Counted from the stretch's first letter, positions 17,801 to 25,913 are shown. The stretch: 64,000 bases of DNA from Gemmatimonadota bacterium (GCA_016713785.1 JADJOM010000003.1:2251501-2315500); one strand, 5' to 3'. The notes: generated from the letters alone by a model not told the origin. Numbers and translations are program-made.

Positions 17801-17864
17801 GCCGCCCGCGGTGCGGGCACTACTGGCCCGCGCCCCCGGAGCCCACGCCCCGGATCGTGGCTGA
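14847..17864 (+). CDS. Eco57I-type N6-adenine DNA methyltransferase, large (type IIG/DrmMI-like)
   Basis: This protein is about 1005 residues. A roughly 300-residue N-terminal region contains LALVQLTRVLFLYFVQARGWL and IPFLNGGLFEPHPLE, both typical of large Eco57I-class enzymes. The methyltransferase core follows, with GAFYTPAPVVRQLVD, SAM motif I DPAVGSGAF (about 375-383) and catalytic motif IV NPPW (602-605). A C-terminal part resembles the target-recognition region. The motifs indicate adenine-N6 methylation of DNA. No PD-(D/E)xK nuclease motif is evident in the N-terminal region, unlike type IIG enzymes. I prefer ATG 14847, which has AGGGG six bases upstream, over ATG 14820. It overlaps the helicase gene by 8 bp, so the two form a pair. 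Confidence 0.85.
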   Translation: MDAARLRQLRCAADLPGLFAPGGGLGAARPLPPGTLPLPVSEAVEFGLPGRLPWIGVLTRGALTGARHLSQALQAQGRLAGVLALDPVGRQLAAALTLDRYRGLAVPLDAPSGADLQRLAGIGAIAQSASAPLAAALALADLLGTEEVGHRFFRAFQAVADRMAEGLTPAPPRGTGRTLALVQLTRVLFLYFVQARGWLDGRPDFLRRSVDDTLASRRSLHRDLFRPLFFGTLNQPPERRRRARRFGRIPFLNGGLFEPHPLERAWRGDVPTACWRDAFDALFERFRFVVAEDEVPGAIAPDMLGRVFEGLMAPDERRESGAFYTPAPVVRQLVDAALTSWVAEQAGVRPAAARERLARADPGLGAVLADIRLLDPAVGSGAFLLGALERLAGLRAGEGPPAALRRSILARNLHGVDLNPMAVRLTELRLWLAVIAVEPAGPDAAVAPLPNLDGLIRQGDSLLDPAGFLARLGARPVRSAPELRRLREAFVGARGEDKRALLARLRHAEARALEECLQLAGASLEAGITDCLLAARAPTLFGGRRGLDAPLRRELRRLRAQLAQVRRLRRRLVREGEVPWFSYEVHFGDVLARGGFDLVVGNPPWVRAEELAPGTRAALDARYRWWRARGPGFAHQPDLALAFVERGVELLAPGGVLALLLPAKLATAAYAATMRRALAEQCTLHTLADLTRDPAAAFDATAYPLALVAARRAPPAAHRVQLALRPAAGVDWPQERFRQSGPWIIAHPALLEALATLHGDHPRLGERYPPQLGVKTGANAVFLDPPPGIEPALLRRALRGRDLAPFRHGPGVPLFFPHDATGQPFGRLPEGAARYLRPHEAILRARVDYDGGPPWTLFRVRPALAAHRVVWPDLARALAAVALGGPGAGGLVPLNTCYVLAVPDRRTALALTAWLNTTWLRVAARAAADVAASGFARFNARVVGGLPLPDAVPSDARLVALAERGARGEPIQEALDDLAAAHLALPPAVRALLARAPGAHAPDRG

Positions 17865-20064
17865 GGCGCTGCGCGAGGTCCACGACCCGCTCGCGGCCGC
17901 GCTCGATGCGGGCCCCGACGCGCCGGGCCCGGCCGTGGTCACGGGCATCGTCGCGGCGCTGCTGCCGGCGGAGAGCGGCACCCCGCCCCCGTGGCTCCGC
18001 GACGACCAGCCGGTGGCGTTCCGGCGGGTGCACGCCGCGCTGGCGCGCTACGGCGGCGCCCTGCTCGCCGATCCCGTGGGCAGCGGCAAGACCTGGGTGG
18101 CGCTGGCGGTGGCGCACGCGCTCGGCCTCCCCACCGTGGTGCTCGCGCCGGCGGTGCTGCGCGGCCAGTGGGAAGGCACCGCCGCGCGGGTGGGCGTGCC
18201 CGTCCTGGTGCACAGCCATGAGCGGGCCAGTCGCGGCGCGCTGCCGTGCCGCACGCCCGGGCTGGTCATCATCGATGAGAGCCACCGGTTCCGCGCACCC
18301 GGGAGCCGGCGCTACCGGGCCGTGGCGCCATGGCTGGGGTCCGCACGGGTGCTGCTGCTGAGCGCCACGCCGGTGGTGAACCGCCTCGAGGACCTCACCC
18401 ACCAGCTCCTGCTCGCGCTGCCGGACGATGCGCTGCTCCCCGCCGGCTGTGCCAGCCTCCGCGTCGCACTCGGCGGTGGCCATGCCCCCGCGGCGCTGGG
18501 GGAGGTGGTGCTCTGCCGCGGCGCACCGGCCGGCCTCCCGGCGCTCACGCGGCACCGCGCCACCCTGCCGCTCGCCCCGGACGACCGCCGGCTGCTCGCC
18601 CGCCTCGATGCACTCCGGCTCTCGCGCCAGCCGGGGATCGCGGCGCTGCTCCGCGGCGGCCTCCTGGCGGCGCTCGCCTCGAGTCCCCGCGCCTTCCGCC
18701 GCGCGGTGGAACGCTATCGCGACCTGCTGGCCCAGGCCGCCGACGCGGTGGCCGCGGGACGGACGCTGCCGCGCCGGACGCTGCGCCAAGCCGCCGGCGC
18801 CGATACCGCGCAGCTGGTGCTGTGGGCGCTGCTCCCCGACGGCGACGGGCCCGCGGAGGTCGCGGGCGAGGACGAGACCGCCGTGCAGGAACTGCTGCGA
18901 CTGGCCCGGGCGCGCGAGGCGGCGGCCGACCCGCGGGTGACCTGGCTCCGCGCGCTCCTGTCCGACGGCATCCCGACCGTCGTGTTCACCGGCAACACGG
19001 CGACGCTGGCGTGGCTCCGGGCACGGCTCGCGGACCTCGGGCCGGCCTGGCTGGCCGGCGATGGGGCGGGGATCGGCGCGGCGCGCCTCCCGCGCGGGGC
19101 GGTGCTGGCGCGCTACGGGCCCGCCGGCACCGGGACCCTGCCGCCGCTGCTCGCCACCGATGTCGCGGCGGAGGGCCTCGACCTGCAGCGCGCCGCGCGG
19201 GTGGTGCACTACGACCTCCCCTGGACCGCGACGCGGCTGGCCCAGCGGGCCGGCCGGGTGCGGCGACTGGCCAGCGCCCACGCGGCGGTCACGGTGGTGA
19301 GCCTGCTGCCGCCGCCGGAGGTGGAGCGGCGGCAGCGCCGACTGGAGCGGCTGCTCGGCAAGCAGCGGTTGCCTGGACACGCGGGCCTGGAGGAGCGGAG
19401 CGGCTGGCTCTACCGCTGGCGCGCCGACCTGGCCCCGCTCGCGCGCGGGCCCCGGGCCGCGGGCGCCACGGCGGTGCCGGGCACGGAGGCGGGCTGGCTG
19501 GTCGCGGTGGGACTCCCGGGGATGACGCCGGGCCCGGCGCCGGCACGCCTGCTCTGGATCGGTGACGACGGCGGGGTGACCGACGCGCCGGCGGAGACGA
19601 TCCCGCGGCTGCTCGATGCGCGGCGGGCCGCACACCGCCCGCTCACCGAGGCGGAGCGGCGTCGCTTCCCGGAGGCCGTGGCGCCGGCGCTGAGGCCCCT
19701 GCTCGCGGCGCTGGACGGAGAACGGTGGCGCGCGCCGGGGCGGCCGCGCGAGCAGCGCCGCCTGTGGCGCCGCCTGGTGCGCCTGGCCGGCTGGTGCGCG
19801 CGGCGGCGGGACCGGCGCGGGCTGGCGGCGGTGGAACGCGGCCTGGCGTGGCTGGCCGGCGGCCTCCGCGCGGGGGAACAGCAGCGCGCGGGCGCGTGGC
19901 TCGCCCTGCCGCGTCCCGCGCTGCTGGCGGAGCTGGCCCGCCTGCCGCCCCGGCCGCCGGTGCCACCGGCCCCGCTGCCGCGGCTCGACGGGATTGTCCG
20001 GGTGGCTACCTTCCCGGCATGCGCACCCTCGCCACCATCCTGTTCGACCTCGACGGCACCCTGA
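17857..20064 (+). CDS. SNF2/superfamily 2 DNA helicase partner of the methyltransferase
   Basis: This 735-residue protein starts with GTG overlapping the methyltransferase stop. Helicase motifs are clear: Walker A in DPVGSGKTW (about 72-80), motif II DESH (140-143), motif III SATP (169-172), motif V region TDVAAEGLDLQ and motif VI QRAGRVRRL (about 463-471). The C-terminal 250 residues are Arg/Ala/Leu-rich with no recognisable domain. No phospholipase-D (HKD) or other nuclease motif is seen. Methyltransferase-SNF2 helicase pairs occur in DISARM class 1 (drmMI with drmD) and in some restriction-modification systems. The other DISARM genes (drmA, drmB, drmC) are absent here. Its last 46 bases overlap the HAD phosphatase gene. 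Confidence 0.85.
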   Translation: MAEALREVHDPLAAALDAGPDAPGPAVVTGIVAALLPAESGTPPPWLRDDQPVAFRRVHAALARYGGALLADPVGSGKTWVALAVAHALGLPTVVLAPAVLRGQWEGTAARVGVPVLVHSHERASRGALPCRTPGLVIIDESHRFRAPGSRRYRAVAPWLGSARVLLLSATPVVNRLEDLTHQLLLALPDDALLPAGCASLRVALGGGHAPAALGEVVLCRGAPAGLPALTRHRATLPLAPDDRRLLARLDALRLSRQPGIAALLRGGLLAALASSPRAFRRAVERYRDLLAQAADAVAAGRTLPRRTLRQAAGADTAQLVLWALLPDGDGPAEVAGEDETAVQELLRLARAREAAADPRVTWLRALLSDGIPTVVFTGNTATLAWLRARLADLGPAWLAGDGAGIGAARLPRGAVLARYGPAGTGTLPPLLATDVAAEGLDLQRAARVVHYDLPWTATRLAQRAGRVRRLASAHAAVTVVSLLPPPEVERRQRRLERLLGKQRLPGHAGLEERSGWLYRWRADLAPLARGPRAAGATAVPGTEAGWLVAVGLPGMTPGPAPARLLWIGDDGGVTDAPAETIPRLLDARRAAHRPLTEAERRRFPEAVAPALRPLLAALDGERWRAPGRPREQRRLWRRLVRLAGWCARRRDRRGLAAVERGLAWLAGGLRAGEQQRAGAWLALPRPALLAELARLPPRPPVPPAPLPRLDGIVRVATFPACAPSPPSCSTSTAP

Positions 20065-20669
20065 TCGATTCCGTCGACCTCATCCTGGCCAGCTACCGCC
20101 ACACCCTCGAGGTGCACGGCCGGGAACCGATCCCGGACAGTGAATGGCTCGCGGGAGTCGGCACGCCGCTCCGGGTGCAGCTGCAGCGGGCCGCGCGCTC
20201 GCCGGAGGACCTGCTGGTGCTGGTCGAGACGTACCGCGAGTACAACCTCGCCAACCACGACACCATGATCCGGCCGTTCCCCGGGGTGGCGGAGCTGGTG
20301 CGCGAGCTGCGCGCCGCAGGGTACCGCACCGGGGTGGTGACCAGCAAGAACCGCTACGGGACCCAGCGCGGGCTGCAGCTGGTGGGGCTGGTGGAGGCGA
20401 TCGAGGTCCTGGTCTGCGCCGACGACGTGCAGCACCCCAAGCCGCATCCGGAGCCGGTGGAACGGGCCGTCGCGGCGCTGGGCGCCGACCCCGCGCGCAC
20501 CCTGTACATCGGGGACAGCATCCATGACCTCCACAGCGGGCGCGGGGCGGGGGTGCTGACCGGGGCGGTGCTGTGGGGGCCGTTCTCCCGGGTGGAGCTG
20601 GAACCGGCCACGCCGGACTACTGGTTCGAGCGCCCCGAGCAGCTGCGTAAGTTGTTACTCCCCAAGTAG
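20019..20669 (+). CDS. HAD-superfamily phosphatase (Gph/PpaX-like)
   Basis: This 216-residue protein has the HAD motifs: nucleophile Asp in ILFDLDGTLIDS (about 7-18), motif II VVTSKN, the Lys region around HPKPHPEP and motif IV GDSIHDL. The helical cap lies between motifs I and II, as in phosphoglycolate phosphatase and pyrophosphatase PpaX. Reactions in this branch are hydrolysis of small phosphate esters or pyrophosphate in the cytoplasm. The ATG lies 46 bases before the helicase stop in another frame, so expression is probably coupled. A link to DNA modification is not required: it may simply be read through from the upstream genes. Confidence 0.85.
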   Translation: MRTLATILFDLDGTLIDSVDLILASYRHTLEVHGREPIPDSEWLAGVGTPLRVQLQRAARSPEDLLVLVETYREYNLANHDTMIRPFPGVAELVRELRAAGYRTGVVTSKNRYGTQRGLQLVGLVEAIEVLVCADDVQHPKPHPEPVERAVAALGADPARTLYIGDSIHDLHSGRGAGVLTGAVLWGPFSRVELEPATPDYWFERPEQLRKLLLPK

Positions 20670-20768
20670 CTACGGCGAACATAGGGGCGAGGTCACCGCC
20701 GCGCCCCACCCCCGACTCACGCCCGTCCCCTTCCCCAGCCCTCCACGGCCGTTACATTCCCCGCCCGT

Positions 20769-20785
20769 CGTGACCCTTCCGTGAC
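20769..20785. promoter_or_regulatory. Pho-box-like direct repeat upstream of the phosphate transport pair
   Basis: CGTGAC occurs twice with starts 11 bp apart (20769 and 20780). Read on the minus strand this gives TTGTCAC-N4-GGGTCAC, close to the E. coli PhoB half-site CTGTCAC with the same 7+4 spacing. It lies 22 bp upstream of the GTG of the DUF47 gene. The match in spacing and half-site, together with a phosphate transporter downstream, makes PhoB-type control plausible; it remains a prediction. Confidence 0.4.
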
Positions 20786-20806
20786 AATCCGCCCCGGAGC
20801 ACCGCC

Positions 20807-21424
20807 GTGCGCCTGCTTCCCCGTGACGAGCGCTTCTTCGAGCTGTTCACTGCCGTGGCCGAGCGGAGCGTCGAGGCCGCGGGCCTGATGGTCGAACTGC
20901 TCAAGGCCCCGCCCGACCGGCGCAACTTCCTGGTGGAGTCGATCAAGCGGCTGGAGCACGAGTGCGACACGGTCACCCACGAGGTGATCACCCGGCTGGA
21001 CCGCACTTTCATCACCCCGCTCGACCGCGAGGACATCCACGCGCTGGCCTCGGGCCTGGACGACGTGGTGGACCTGATCGACGGGCTGGCGCGGCGCTCC
21101 CAGATCTTCCACCTCGGCGAGGCGCCCACGGGGGCGATCCTGATGGCGGAGGTGGTGAAGCGGGCCTGCGAGCAGCTGGTGATCGCGGTGAAGAACCTCT
21201 CGAAGAACGACGGCGCGGTGCTGACGGCCTGCATCGCGCTCAAGCGGCACGAGGAGGAGGGCGACAGCCTCTACCACGAGTGGCTGGGCCGGGTCTTCGA
21301 GGGCAATCCCGACCCGCTGCTGGTGATCAAGTGGAAGGAGCTGTACGACAACCTGGAGAAGACCCTGGACTACTGCGAGGACGCGGCGAACGTCCTCGAG
21401 TCCATCTCGATCAAGCACGGCTGA
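20807..21424 (+). CDS. DUF47 / PhoU-like phosphate transport regulator
   Basis: This 205-residue, all-helical protein contains the DUF47 signatures RRNFLVESIKRLEHECD, ITPLDREDIHAL and LDDVVDLIDG, plus a second PhoU-like acidic region with KRHEEEGDSLYHE. DUF47 proteins bind metal through such E/D-rich helices and sit next to PiT transporters, whose activity they are thought to modulate. The start is GTG at 20807. The gene ends three bases before the pit gene, so they form a two-gene operon under the possible Pho-box. Confidence 0.9.
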   Translation: MRLLPRDERFFELFTAVAERSVEAAGLMVELLKAPPDRRNFLVESIKRLEHECDTVTHEVITRLDRTFITPLDREDIHALASGLDDVVDLIDGLARRSQIFHLGEAPTGAILMAEVVKRACEQLVIAVKNLSKNDGAVLTACIALKRHEEEGDSLYHEWLGRVFEGNPDPLLVIKWKELYDNLEKTLDYCEDAANVLESISIKHG

Positions 21425-21427
21425 GCC

Positions 21428-22456
21428 ATGGACGCGACCGTCGCCTATATCCTGGTGGTCATCGTCGTGGCGCTGGCGTTCGACTTCATCAACGGGTTCC
21501 ACGACAGCGCCAACTCCATCGCCACCGTGGTGGCCACCCGGGTGCTCTCCCCCGGCGCCGCGGTGATCTGGGCGGCGTTCTTCAACTTCATCGCCGCGTT
21601 CGTGATGGGCACCGCCGTGGCCAAGACCATCGGCAAGGGCCTGGTCGACCCGGCGGTGCTCGACACCGACGTGATCCTGGCCGCGCTCACCGGCGCGATC
21701 ATCTGGAACCTGATCACCTGGTGGCTCGGCCTCCCCAGCTCATCCAGCCACGCGCTCATGGGCGGCCTCGGCGGCGCGGCCATCGCCAAGGCGGGCGTGG
21801 TGGCGCTCATCCCCGGGGGCTGGGTCAAGCCCGTCAGCTTCATCTTCCTGTCGCCGCTCATCGGCACCAGCCTGGCGCTGCTCCTCACCGTGGCGCTGTC
21901 GTGGCTGCTGCGCCGGGGCAGCCCCGGCCCGATCGATCGCGTCTTCCGCCGGCTGCAGCTGGTATCGGCCGGGCTCTACTCGATCGGGCATGGCGGCAAT
22001 GATGCCCAGAAGACCATGGGCATCATCGTCGGGCTCCTGGTGGCGGGGCAGGCGTCGTTCGAGCACCAGACCGGCTGGATGTCCCACCTCTACCTCAAGA
22101 CCGCCGACCACATCCCCATGTGGATCGTGCTCTCCGCCCATGCCGCGATCGCGGCGGGCACCGCGATGGGCGGCTGGCGGATCGTGAAGACCATGGGCGC
22201 CAAGATCACCCGGCTGCGCCCCTTCGGCGGGTTCTGCGCCGAGACCGCCGGCGGGATGACGCTGCTCATCGCCAGCCACTTCGGCATCCCGGTGAGCACC
22301 ACGCACACGATCACCGGCGCCATCGTCGGGGTCGGGGCCACGCAGCGGATCTCGGCGGTGCGGTGGGGCGTCGCGGGCCGGATCGTGTGGGCGTGGATCT
22401 TCACCATCCCGATGGCCGCCGCGATGGCCGGGCTCACGTACCTGATCGTGCGCTGA
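21428..22456 (+). CDS. pit: PiT-family inorganic phosphate transporter
   Basis: This 342-residue polytopic membrane protein has the two duplicated PiT signature sequences: GFHDSANSIATVVATR near residues 23-38 and GHGGNDAQKTMGI near residue 190. It also has PSSSSHALMGG and PVSTTHTITGA, characteristic of the PHO4 family. It imports phosphate (as a metal-phosphate complex or with H+/Na+) at low affinity. About nine or ten hydrophobic helices are visible. The cytoplasmic loop around position 21920 is short. It follows the DUF47 gene by 3 bp and ends at a strong bidirectional terminator. Confidence 0.93.
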   Translation: MDATVAYILVVIVVALAFDFINGFHDSANSIATVVATRVLSPGAAVIWAAFFNFIAAFVMGTAVAKTIGKGLVDPAVLDTDVILAALTGAIIWNLITWWLGLPSSSSHALMGGLGGAAIAKAGVVALIPGGWVKPVSFIFLSPLIGTSLALLLTVALSWLLRRGSPGPIDRVFRRLQLVSAGLYSIGHGGNDAQKTMGIIVGLLVAGQASFEHQTGWMSHLYLKTADHIPMWIVLSAHAAIAAGTAMGGWRIVKTMGAKITRLRPFGGFCAETAGGMTLLIASHFGIPVSTTHTITGAIVGVGATQRISAVRWGVAGRIVWAWIFTIPMAAAMAGLTYLIVR

Positions 22457-22471
22457 CCGGCGACGCCCGGG

Positions 22472-22510
22472 ACGACGAACGGCCGGGCATCGCGCCCGGC
22501 CGTTCGTCGT
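22472..22510. terminator. Bidirectional Rho-independent-type terminator between pit and the glycosyltransferase
   Basis: A perfect 16-bp inverted repeat (22472-22487 with 22495-22510) encloses a 7-base loop. It lies between two convergent genes, 15 bp after the pit stop and 21 bp after the glycosyltransferase stop, so it can end both transcripts. Following bases are TCCCCCC, not a T run. Confidence 0.85.
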
Positions 22511-22531
22511 TCCCCCCACGGTCCTCCCGGC

Positions 22532-23680
22532 TCAGGCCGCGCGGACCTCCCGCCGGCCGGCGGCCACCTGCGCATACTCCGCGAACAGCCCATCGTAGAT
22601 CGCGTCCCACCCCCGCGCGGCCGCGGTGGCCTGCGCCCCGGCGGAGAGCCGCGCCCGCAGCGCCGGGGCGGCGAGCAGGCGGCCGAGCGCCTGGGTCAGC
22701 GCCCCGGTATCGCCGGGCGGCGCCAGCCAGGCGTTGACGCCGTGCTCGGCGAACTCCATGACCCCGCCGGCCCGCACCGCGAGCGAGGGCAGCCCCGACG
22801 CCATGGCCTCGAGGAGCGAGTTGCCGAAGGTCTCGGTGGCGGAGGGGAAGGCGAAGAGGTCCGCGCTGGCGTAGGCCTCCGAGAGCGCCCGCCCCTCCAG
22901 CAGTCCCGCCACGTGGAGCCCGGGGATCTGCGCCTGCCGCAGCTCCTCCTCCAGCGGCCCCCGCCCCACCAGCACCAGCTGGGCGTTGCCCCGTGACGCC
23001 CGCAGCGCCTGCCAGGCGGCGACCAGCCGCAGCAGGTCCTTTTCCTTTGCCAGGCGGCCGATGTAGGTGACCAGCAGGTCGTCGGGGCCCACGCCGAACC
23101 GCGCCCGCCACGCCTCGGAGCGGAACCGCGGGTGGAAGTGCGCCGGGTCCACCCCGCGGGTCCACAGCCCGGTGTGGGTCACGCCCCGCGAGTTGAGGAA
23201 CCGCTCGTATACCCTCGAGGGCACCAGCACCCGCTCCGCGTGGCGGTAGAACCAGCGCAGGTAGATCCAGCCCACGCTGAGCACCCAGGGCACCCCGTAG
23301 CGGGTGGCGTACTTGTGGTAGTCGGTGTGGGCGGAGGCGAGGATGGGCAACCCCAGCTGCGCGGCCGCCTTCACCCCCGCGAGCCCCATGGCGAACTCGG
23401 TGGCCACGTGCACCACGTCCGGGCGGAACAGCGCCAGGTCGGCGACGAGCTCCCGCGGCCGCGGGAAGGCCCACTGCACATCAGGATAGAGGAAGAGCGG
23501 CACGCTCGGGGAGCGGTGCACCTCGGGGCGGTCCGGCACCCCGTCGGGCACCGGGTAGCTCCCGGTATAGACCCGGACCGCGTGCCCCCGCGCCTCCAGC
23601 GCCTGGACCAGCCGGTCGAGGGTCACCCCGACCCCGCTCACCATGGGCCAGTAGACCTCGGAGAAGAGCGCAATCCGCAT
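22532..23680 (-). CDS. Family 4 glycosyltransferase (MgtA-like, mannosyltransferase type)
   Basis: This 382-residue protein shows the GT-B two-domain plan. The N-terminal domain starts IALFSEVYWPMVSGVG, typical of GDP-mannose-dependent alpha-mannosyltransferases. HTDYHKYA lies around residue 125. The C-terminal nucleotide-sugar domain has VTYIGRLAKEKDLLRLV, LVLVGRGPLEEEL and the EX7E element in FAFPSATETFGNSLLEAMASG. Such enzymes mannosylate glycolipids or polysaccharides at the cytoplasmic membrane. I take the ATG at 23680, since the twelve preceding codons are not conserved in type. No other glycan genes are adjacent. Confidence 0.88.
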   Translation of the reverse strand: MRIALFSEVYWPMVSGVGVTLDRLVQALEARGHAVRVYTGSYPVPDGVPDRPEVHRSPSVPLFLYPDVQWAFPRPRELVADLALFRPDVVHVATEFAMGLAGVKAAAQLGLPILASAHTDYHKYATRYGVPWVLSVGWIYLRWFYRHAERVLVPSRVYERFLNSRGVTHTGLWTRGVDPAHFHPRFRSEAWRARFGVGPDDLLVTYIGRLAKEKDLLRLVAAWQALRASRGNAQLVLVGRGPLEEELRQAQIPGLHVAGLLEGRALSEAYASADLFAFPSATETFGNSLLEAMASGLPSLAVRAGGVMEFAEHGVNAWLAPPGDTGALTQALGRLLAAPALRARLSAGAQATAAARGWDAIYDGLFAEYAQVAAGRREVRAA

Positions 23681-23742
23681 AGGGGACAGGCTAGCCGCGA
23701 CGCGCACGGGACACAAGATCGGCCGCCCGCGCGCCCAGCGCC

Positions 23743-24627
23743 TCAGCGCCGCTCGGGGAGGCCGGACTCCTCCCGGATCACGCTGGTCAGCCCGGCGAAG
23801 TCATACCCCGCGCGGCCCAGCTGCACGCACTGGTTGAGCCGCTCGAGCACCAGCTCCGCGAGTGGCATGGCGGTGCCGGTCTCGCCCGCCGCCGCGGTGA
23901 TCAGGCGGAAGTCCTTGCGCGCCAGCGCCAGCGCAAAGCCGGCCGGGAGGAACTCGGTGCGGGCGATGCGCGCGCCGTAGTTGCGATGCACCGGCGTGCC
24001 GAAAAGGGTGCCGGTCATGAGGGCCAGGAACTGTTCCGGGTCGAGCCCGCCCTTCTCGGCCAGCACCAGCGCCTCGCCCAGCGCCTCCACGGTGGCGCCG
24101 AGCAGGAAGTTGCCGGCCAGCTTGGCCAGCGCCGCCTGCTCCGCGGTCGGGAAGGGAAAGGTCCCCTGCCCCAGCGCCTCGAACACCGGGGCGGCACGGC
24201 TCAGGGCGATCGCGTCGCCCCCGGGCACCACCCACAGCTGCCGCGCCGTTGCGGCCTCGGGCCGGCCGAACACCGGCGCGGCGAGGTACACCCGGCCATG
24301 GTCGGCGTGCGCCGCCACCAGCCGGCGCACCGCCGCCACGGACAGGGTGCTCATGCCCAGGTGCAGCGCCTCCCCGCCAAGCGCGGCGAGCAGCCCGTCC
24401 GGCCCGAAGGTCACCGCCTCCACGGCGGCGTCATCGGCCAGCATGGTGAGCACGAACTCGGCGCCGGTGGCTGCCTCGCGCGGGGTGCGGCAGGGGATGG
24501 CGCCGGCGAGGGACTCGGTGCGGTGGGCGGAGCGGTTCCAGGCGCGCACCCGGAAGCCCGCGGCCACGAGGTTGGCGGCCATCGGCGCGCCCATGGCGCC
24601 GAGGCCGAGGAAGGCGAGGGTGGTCAT
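23743..24627 (-). CDS. Beta-hydroxyacid dehydrogenase family NAD(P)-dependent oxidoreductase
   Basis: This 294-residue protein has an N-terminal Rossmann motif, FLGLGAMGAPMAANL (about 5-19), then NRS at the end of the second strand, suggesting NADP preference. The substrate-binding segment reads APVFGRPEAA instead of the DAPVSGG of 3-hydroxyisobutyrate dehydrogenases. The catalytic Lys is in KLAGNFLLG (about 168-176), and the C-terminal helical domain is complete. The family reduces or oxidises beta-hydroxyacids, succinic semialdehyde or glyoxylate. ATG 24627 overlaps the stop of the MFS gene (ATGA), so they are coupled. Exact substrate unknown. Confidence 0.87.
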   Translation of the reverse strand: MTTLAFLGLGAMGAPMAANLVAAGFRVRAWNRSAHRTESLAGAIPCRTPREAATGAEFVLTMLADDAAVEAVTFGPDGLLAALGGEALHLGMSTLSVAAVRRLVAAHADHGRVYLAAPVFGRPEAATARQLWVVPGGDAIALSRAAPVFEALGQGTFPFPTAEQAALAKLAGNFLLGATVEALGEALVLAEKGGLDPEQFLALMTGTLFGTPVHRNYGARIARTEFLPAGFALALARKDFRLITAAAGETGTAMPLAELVLERLNQCVQLGRAGYDFAGLTSVIREESGLPERR

Positions 24628-25865
24628 GTGACCGTCTCCAGGCGATGGAGGGCCGGCACCCGCCAGGCGATGAGCGCCACCACCAGCACCGGCACCAGCC
24701 CGCCCGCCACCACGGCGGGGATGGTGCCGACCAGCCGCGCGGCCACGCCCGACTCGAAGGCGCCGATCTCGTTGGAGGACCCGATGAACACCGCGTTGAC
24801 CGCGGCGACCCGTCCCAGCAGGTGCCGGGGGGTCAGGGTCTGCAGCAGCGTGGAGCGGAGCACCACGCTCACGTTGTCGAACACTCCCGAGAGCGCCAGC
24901 AGCGCCACCGAGAGCAGGAAGCTGGTGGACAGCCCGAACCCCGTGATGCAGAAGCCGTAGGCCACCACCGACCAGAGCAGCGTCCGGCCCATCCGGCCCC
25001 GCAGCGGCCGGTGCGACAGGTACACCGACATGAGCACCGAGCCGGCGGCCGGCGCGGCACGCAGCACGCCCAGCCCCGGCGCGCCCACGTGCAGGATCTC
25101 CGCCGCGAACACCGGCAGCAGCGCCTCGGCGCCGGCGAAGAGCACCGAGAAGAGGTCGAGCGTGAGGGCGCCGAGCAGCACCGGCTGGGTGCGCACGAAG
25201 TACACGCCCTCGAGCAGGCCCGCGAGGCCGGCGGCGCCATCCGCCGCGGCCGGGCGCAGCCGGGTGGCCACCCGGGCCAGGCAGAGCCAGGCGCCCGCCA
25301 TCAGCGCCGTGGCCACCCCGTAGGTGACGGTGGGCCCCGCGAGGCCGAGCAGCACGCCCCCCAGCGCCGGGCCGGCCACGGCCGCGAACTGCCAGGTGGA
25401 GCTGCGCCAGGTGATCGAGTTGACGTAGAGGTCGCGTGGGACCAGGTCGGCGGCGAGCGCGGTGCGGGTGGGCTGCAGGAAGCTGCGCGCGATCCCGCTC
25501 ACGAAGATCACCGCGTACACCGCCCAGGCGGTGTCGGCCCGCACCAGCCCGGCGCGCGACATCCCGAACAGCGCGGCGCTGCACCCGGTCAGCACCACCA
25601 GCGCCGCCAGGCACATGTGGCGGCGGTCGAGCCGGTCGGCCAGCTGGCCGGCCGGGAGCGCGCAGGCGATGAACGGCACCGCCTCGGCCAGCCCGACGAG
25701 GCCGAGCGCGAGCGGGTCCCGCGTCACCTGGTAGAGTTGCCACCCCACCACCACGCCCTGCATCATGGTGGCGAGCGTCTGGGCCAGCAGGAAGAGGATG
25801 AAGCGCCGGAAGTCCGGGACCCGGAGGGCGGCGTAGGCGTCGTGCGGGGCCGGGGGCGTGGTCAC
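24624..25865 (-). CDS. Major facilitator superfamily transporter (MFS_3/EntS-like)
   Basis: This protein is about 413 residues with 11-12 hydrophobic segments. After the first helices comes GQLADRLDRRHMCL, the MFS loop 2-3 signature, and the layout resembles the enterobactin-exporter/TetV group. Such proteins export small molecules by proton antiport. The start is uncertain: GTG at 25865 begins just before DAYAALRVPDFRRF, a typical N-terminus for the family, and a TTG nine codons further upstream is possible. It is the first gene of a pair with the oxidoreductase. No siderophore genes are in the window, so the substrate is open. Confidence 0.85.
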   Translation of the reverse strand: MTTPPAPHDAYAALRVPDFRRFILFLLAQTLATMMQGVVVGWQLYQVTRDPLALGLVGLAEAVPFIACALPAGQLADRLDRRHMCLAALVVLTGCSAALFGMSRAGLVRADTAWAVYAVIFVSGIARSFLQPTRTALAADLVPRDLYVNSITWRSSTWQFAAVAGPALGGVLLGLAGPTVTYGVATALMAGAWLCLARVATRLRPAAADGAAGLAGLLEGVYFVRTQPVLLGALTLDLFSVLFAGAEALLPVFAAEILHVGAPGLGVLRAAPAAGSVLMSVYLSHRPLRGRMGRTLLWSVVAYGFCITGFGLSTSFLLSVALLALSGVFDNVSVVLRSTLLQTLTPRHLLGRVAAVNAVFIGSSNEIGAFESGVAARLVGTIPAVVAGGLVPVLVVALIAWRVPALHRLETVT

Positions 25866-25913
25866 CCGGGCAAGGTAACCGGGCGCGCGCAACGCGCCGA
25901 GGCCGGCGGCGGC

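Noticed and set aside
14820..20064. Complete DISARM or BREX system
   Set aside because: Only the methyltransferase and SNF2 helicase are present. drmA, drmB, drmC, pglZ, brxC and similar genes are absent on both sides.
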